From Flavobacteriales bacterium (lineage in GTDB: Bacteria; Bacteroidota; Bacteroidia; Flavobacteriales_D; Crocinitomicaceae): a stretch of 36,483 nucleotides of DNA. The notes under the pieces were generated by a model. That model saw only the letters and a list, made by a program, of their open reading frames with translations, ran no database searches and had not been told where the DNA came from. The stretch spans positions 1 through 36,483 of the forward strand of contig CANITF010000032.1 in NCBI GenBank assembly GCA_947470515.1, in the 5' to 3' direction. Position 1 is the stretch's first letter. Each line of letters starts with the position of its first letter. A program made the position numbers and the translations under genes. Positions 34,635 through 36,483 of the stretch are shown here, piece after piece.

Positions 34635-35666
34635 TTATCTAAATCTAACTGAATTGTTTCCAAAAGAATTTGGAGCTGCATAGCGTAAAGATAATTCAAA
34701 TCCCCCTCTTAGGTTGGAAGCTGGACTTAATTGAGACACATTAAAATCATAACTCAAGCCAATCATGTAATTTGATATTTCATATTGTAAGGAAGTAATT
34801 ATGGCATCTTTATGTCTATAATATACACCAATGGAAGCAGCTGATTGACCCCTGAAACCTGTTACTTTCGACGCTTGTTGTAGTAAAAATCTTACTCGTG
34901 TCCCTAGTAATACTTCACTTGCTTTATTTTGTCTGATGTACATTAAACTTGGACCAATTGCAACATTAGAATTTGGTAAACTGATTAAAGAATTTGCAAA
35001 CGCTGTTACTTTTATTGGAAGACGTTCGTCACTACCAACAAAAGAATATTTTGGTCGGTTAATATGTGAAACGGAAACTCCAAAATTTAATATTTTATCA
35101 TTATTTCCTGTCACTTTATGGTATTCATTAGCGCTATATGAATATACTATTCCAGCAGATACATCAGCAACTTTTATAGTATTATAAGTACTTCCTTCTG
35201 AATTTAAAATTGCTGAATTATAACTACTCCCATCATACTGACTTCCCCATTCAAATCGTCCTGGATCGAGACTTCGTTGTAACATACCACCTTGAATGCC
35301 TAATCCAATTGAACTTAGTCGGTTAATTTTAATGTGCCCTGCAACATTAAATTTTATATCCATTGTTTTCACGGTACTTGCCGCATTATCAGAAAGAGCA
35401 TAAATTCCCAATGCTAAAAAACTGTTTCTACTTTTTGTGTTAATTCGTTGATCTACAGAAAAAGCGAACGTTTGAAATGGCGATTCAACACTTGTCCATT
35501 GATTGCGATAATTTAAATTCACCTGTGTCTTATATACAGCTCCGGCCAAACCTGGGTTTAGAACTAGGGGTGACTTATCGAACTGAGTAAAGTGAATATC
35601 TTGAGTTTTACCATTAAAAGGTAAGAAAACAAGTATTGTTATTAATGAAGAAATTATTTTTTTCAT
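34635..35666 (-). CDS. PorP/SprF family T9SS outer-membrane protein
   Basis: The 343-residue protein has a signal peptide to about residue 21 (GKTQ) and then the family start QDIHFTQFDKSPLVLNPGLA and VNLNYRNQWTSVESPFQTFA. An outer-membrane beta barrel follows with alternating strands to the end (GFELSLRYAAPN). PorP/SprF proteins help type IX secretion of specific partners, often the CHU_C/type B-sorted protein encoded next to them; here such a gene lies 6 bp upstream. It is therefore likely the dedicated partner of that adhesin-like protein. Confidence 0.93.
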   Translation of the reverse strand: MKKIISSLITILVFLPFNGKTQDIHFTQFDKSPLVLNPGLAGAVYKTQVNLNYRNQWTSVESPFQTFAFSVDQRINTKSRNSFLALGIYALSDNAASTVKTMDIKFNVAGHIKINRLSSIGLGIQGGMLQRSLDPGRFEWGSQYDGSSYNSAILNSEGSTYNTIKVADVSAGIVYSYSANEYHKVTGNNDKILNFGVSVSHINRPKYSFVGSDERLPIKVTAFANSLISLPNSNVAIGPSLMYIRQNKASEVLLGTRVRFLLQQASKVTGFRGQSAASIGVYYRHKDAIITSLQYEISNYMIGLSYDFNVSQLSPASNLRGGFELSLRYAAPNSFGNNSVRFR

Positions 35667-35672
35667 ATTTAA

Positions 35673-36483
35673 TTATTTTACAACCGTTATTGTTCCTTTT
35701 TTACTAATTGGTTCATTAGCTGCAGAAGTTGCTTCTAATGTATAAGCATATACACCTGTGCTTACTATTTTTTCTTTGTATGTTCCATTCCAACATTCTT
35801 TAGGATCTGTGCTTTCATAGATTAATTCTCCCCATCGATTATAGATTTTGAAAGATAAACCTTGAATACAATCAGCACCAAATAGGCATAATTCATCATC
35901 TAATGAATTTTCATTAGGAGAGAATACGTTTGGAACAAATAAATTACCACAGTCGATACTAATAGTAACTACTATACAAGCAGTGTCAGTACATCCATTT
36001 AAATCTTGCCCTATTACACAATAGATTGTTGTTGTATTTGGAGATGCAATGACTGTTGCTCCAGTTGAGACATCTAATCCTGTTGTTGGAATCCACATAT
36101 ATGAATTAGCTCCAAAAGCATTTAAAGTTGTTGATGTTCCTAGATTGATAATTACATCCGGACTAACAGTTACAGTTGGACCGGCTCCAACCGCATTTAC
36201 AGTTAAAACAGTTACAGCTGAAATACAACCTGTAGTCATATCTTGAGCGGTGATGTTGTAATTACCAGGAGCCAATCCAGAGAAAGTTGTACCTACTTGA
36301 TATGCTCCACCATTGCTATATTGTATCGTTGCACCAATCGGAGCAGCTACCACAATTGTTCCGGTAGGTGTTGTACAAGTTGGTTGAATAGTGACCGAAG
36401 CTGTTGGTGCTGCAGGAGCTGTTGGAATAGCATTTACAGTTAAAACAGTTACAGCTGAAATACAACCTGTAGTCATGTTTTGA
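35673..36483 (-). CDS. Gliding-type surface protein with SprB-like repeats and CHU_C sorting domain (5' end outside window)
   Basis: About 269 C-terminal residues are visible; the reading frame stays open to the window edge. At least one full and one partial 79-residue repeat are seen, each ending in DMTTGCISAVTVLTVNA or NMTTGCISAVTVLTVNA, with the core GTIVVAAPIGATIQYSNGGA and FSGLAPGNYNITAQD. This matches the SprB-repeat type of gliding adhesins. A PKD/Ig-like domain (TTLNAFGANSYMWIPTTGL) and a gliding-motility C-terminal domain follow (VPNVFSPNENSLDDELCLFG, FKIYNRWGELIYES, STGVYAYTLEA, ISKKGTITVVK). The protein is likely large, exported by T9SS with type B sorting, and helped by the PorP/SprF protein downstream. 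Confidence 0.9.
   Translation of the reverse strand, partial: QNMTTGCISAVTVLTVNAIPTAPAAPTASVTIQPTCTTPTGTIVVAAPIGATIQYSNGGAYQVGTTFSGLAPGNYNITAQDMTTGCISAVTVLTVNAVGAGPTVTVSPDVIINLGTSTTLNAFGANSYMWIPTTGLDVSTGATVIASPNTTTIYCVIGQDLNGCTDTACIVVTISIDCGNLFVPNVFSPNENSLDDELCLFGADCIQGLSFKIYNRWGELIYESTDPKECWNGTYKEKIVSTGVYAYTLEATSAANEPISKKGTITVVK
36193..36239 (-). repeat. 47-bp exact repeat, copy 1
   Basis: These 47 bp recur exactly at 36430-36476, 237 bp (79 codons) away in the same frame. They encode the MTTGCISAVTVLTVNA end of the SprB-like repeat. The near-perfect DNA identity points to recent duplication or gene conversion between tandem repeat units. Confidence 0.9.
36430..36476 (-). repeat. 47-bp exact repeat, copy 2
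   Basis: This copy is identical to 36193-36239 and marks the end of the preceding 79-residue repeat unit. The array continues past the right edge of the window. Confidence 0.9.

Overview
The window looks like a chromosomal segment of a Flavobacteriales-type member of the Bacteroidota. It is strongly AT-rich and carries several promoters of the Bacteroidota type (TTTG or TTG, about 19 nt, TAnnTTTG). It also encodes proteins with type IX secretion signals: a T9SS-sorted beta-helix protein, a gliding-type CHU_C protein with SprB-like repeats, and a PorP/SprF protein. DnaG has lost most of its zinc ligands, and ketol-acid reductoisomerase is the long class II form. A Crocinitomicaceae/Fluviicola-like host fits, but the family is inferred. 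No tRNA, rRNA, intact insertion sequence or CRISPR array was found.

Layout. (1) 1-2436: a leftward carotenoid operon, cruF-crtZ-lycopene cyclase-carH-like regulator, with overlapping genes; the regulator runs off the left edge. (2) 2437-5457: a decayed tract with a frameshifted pseudogene, a small unknown ORF coupled to an orphan TPR histidine kinase, and a 23-bp direct repeat around the kinase segment. (3) 5458-16242: housekeeping genes, namely a zinc-ribbon membrane protein, rlmN, a long-chain prenyl synthase, a lipoprotein, dnaG, a MscS channel, pdxJ, a CBS-ACT protein, nadK, a secreted cyclophilin-FKBP fusion and an outer-membrane barrel. (4) 16353-22340: a MuiA-family protein, a crtD-type carotenoid desaturase, a VOC protein, a small unknown, arginine decarboxylase and an ArsC-like protein. 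(5) 22428-30088: a compact leftward isoleucine/valine operon ilvE-ilvD-ilvB-ilvN-ilvC-ilvA behind a leader-peptide attenuator. (6) 30204-36483: surface and secretion genes, including a kinase-less TPR plus membrane LytTR pair, a remnant of a secreted protein, porP/sprF and the CHU_C protein that runs off the right edge.

How the parts connect. The pigment genes (CruF hydratase, CrtYcd cyclase, CrtZ hydroxylase and the distant CrtD desaturase) together predict a monocyclic 1'-hydroxy carotenoid such as saproxanthin or myxol. The operon ends with a regulator that carries the cobalamin-photoreceptor signatures W-x9-EH and ExHxxG. The ilv operon leader encodes the 16-residue peptide MKQVIFISIIIDIPKE (six Ile, one Val). 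Its stop codon lies inside an antiterminator arm that competes with a perfect 13-bp terminator. This complete ribosome-mediated attenuator is the strongest regulatory find in the window.
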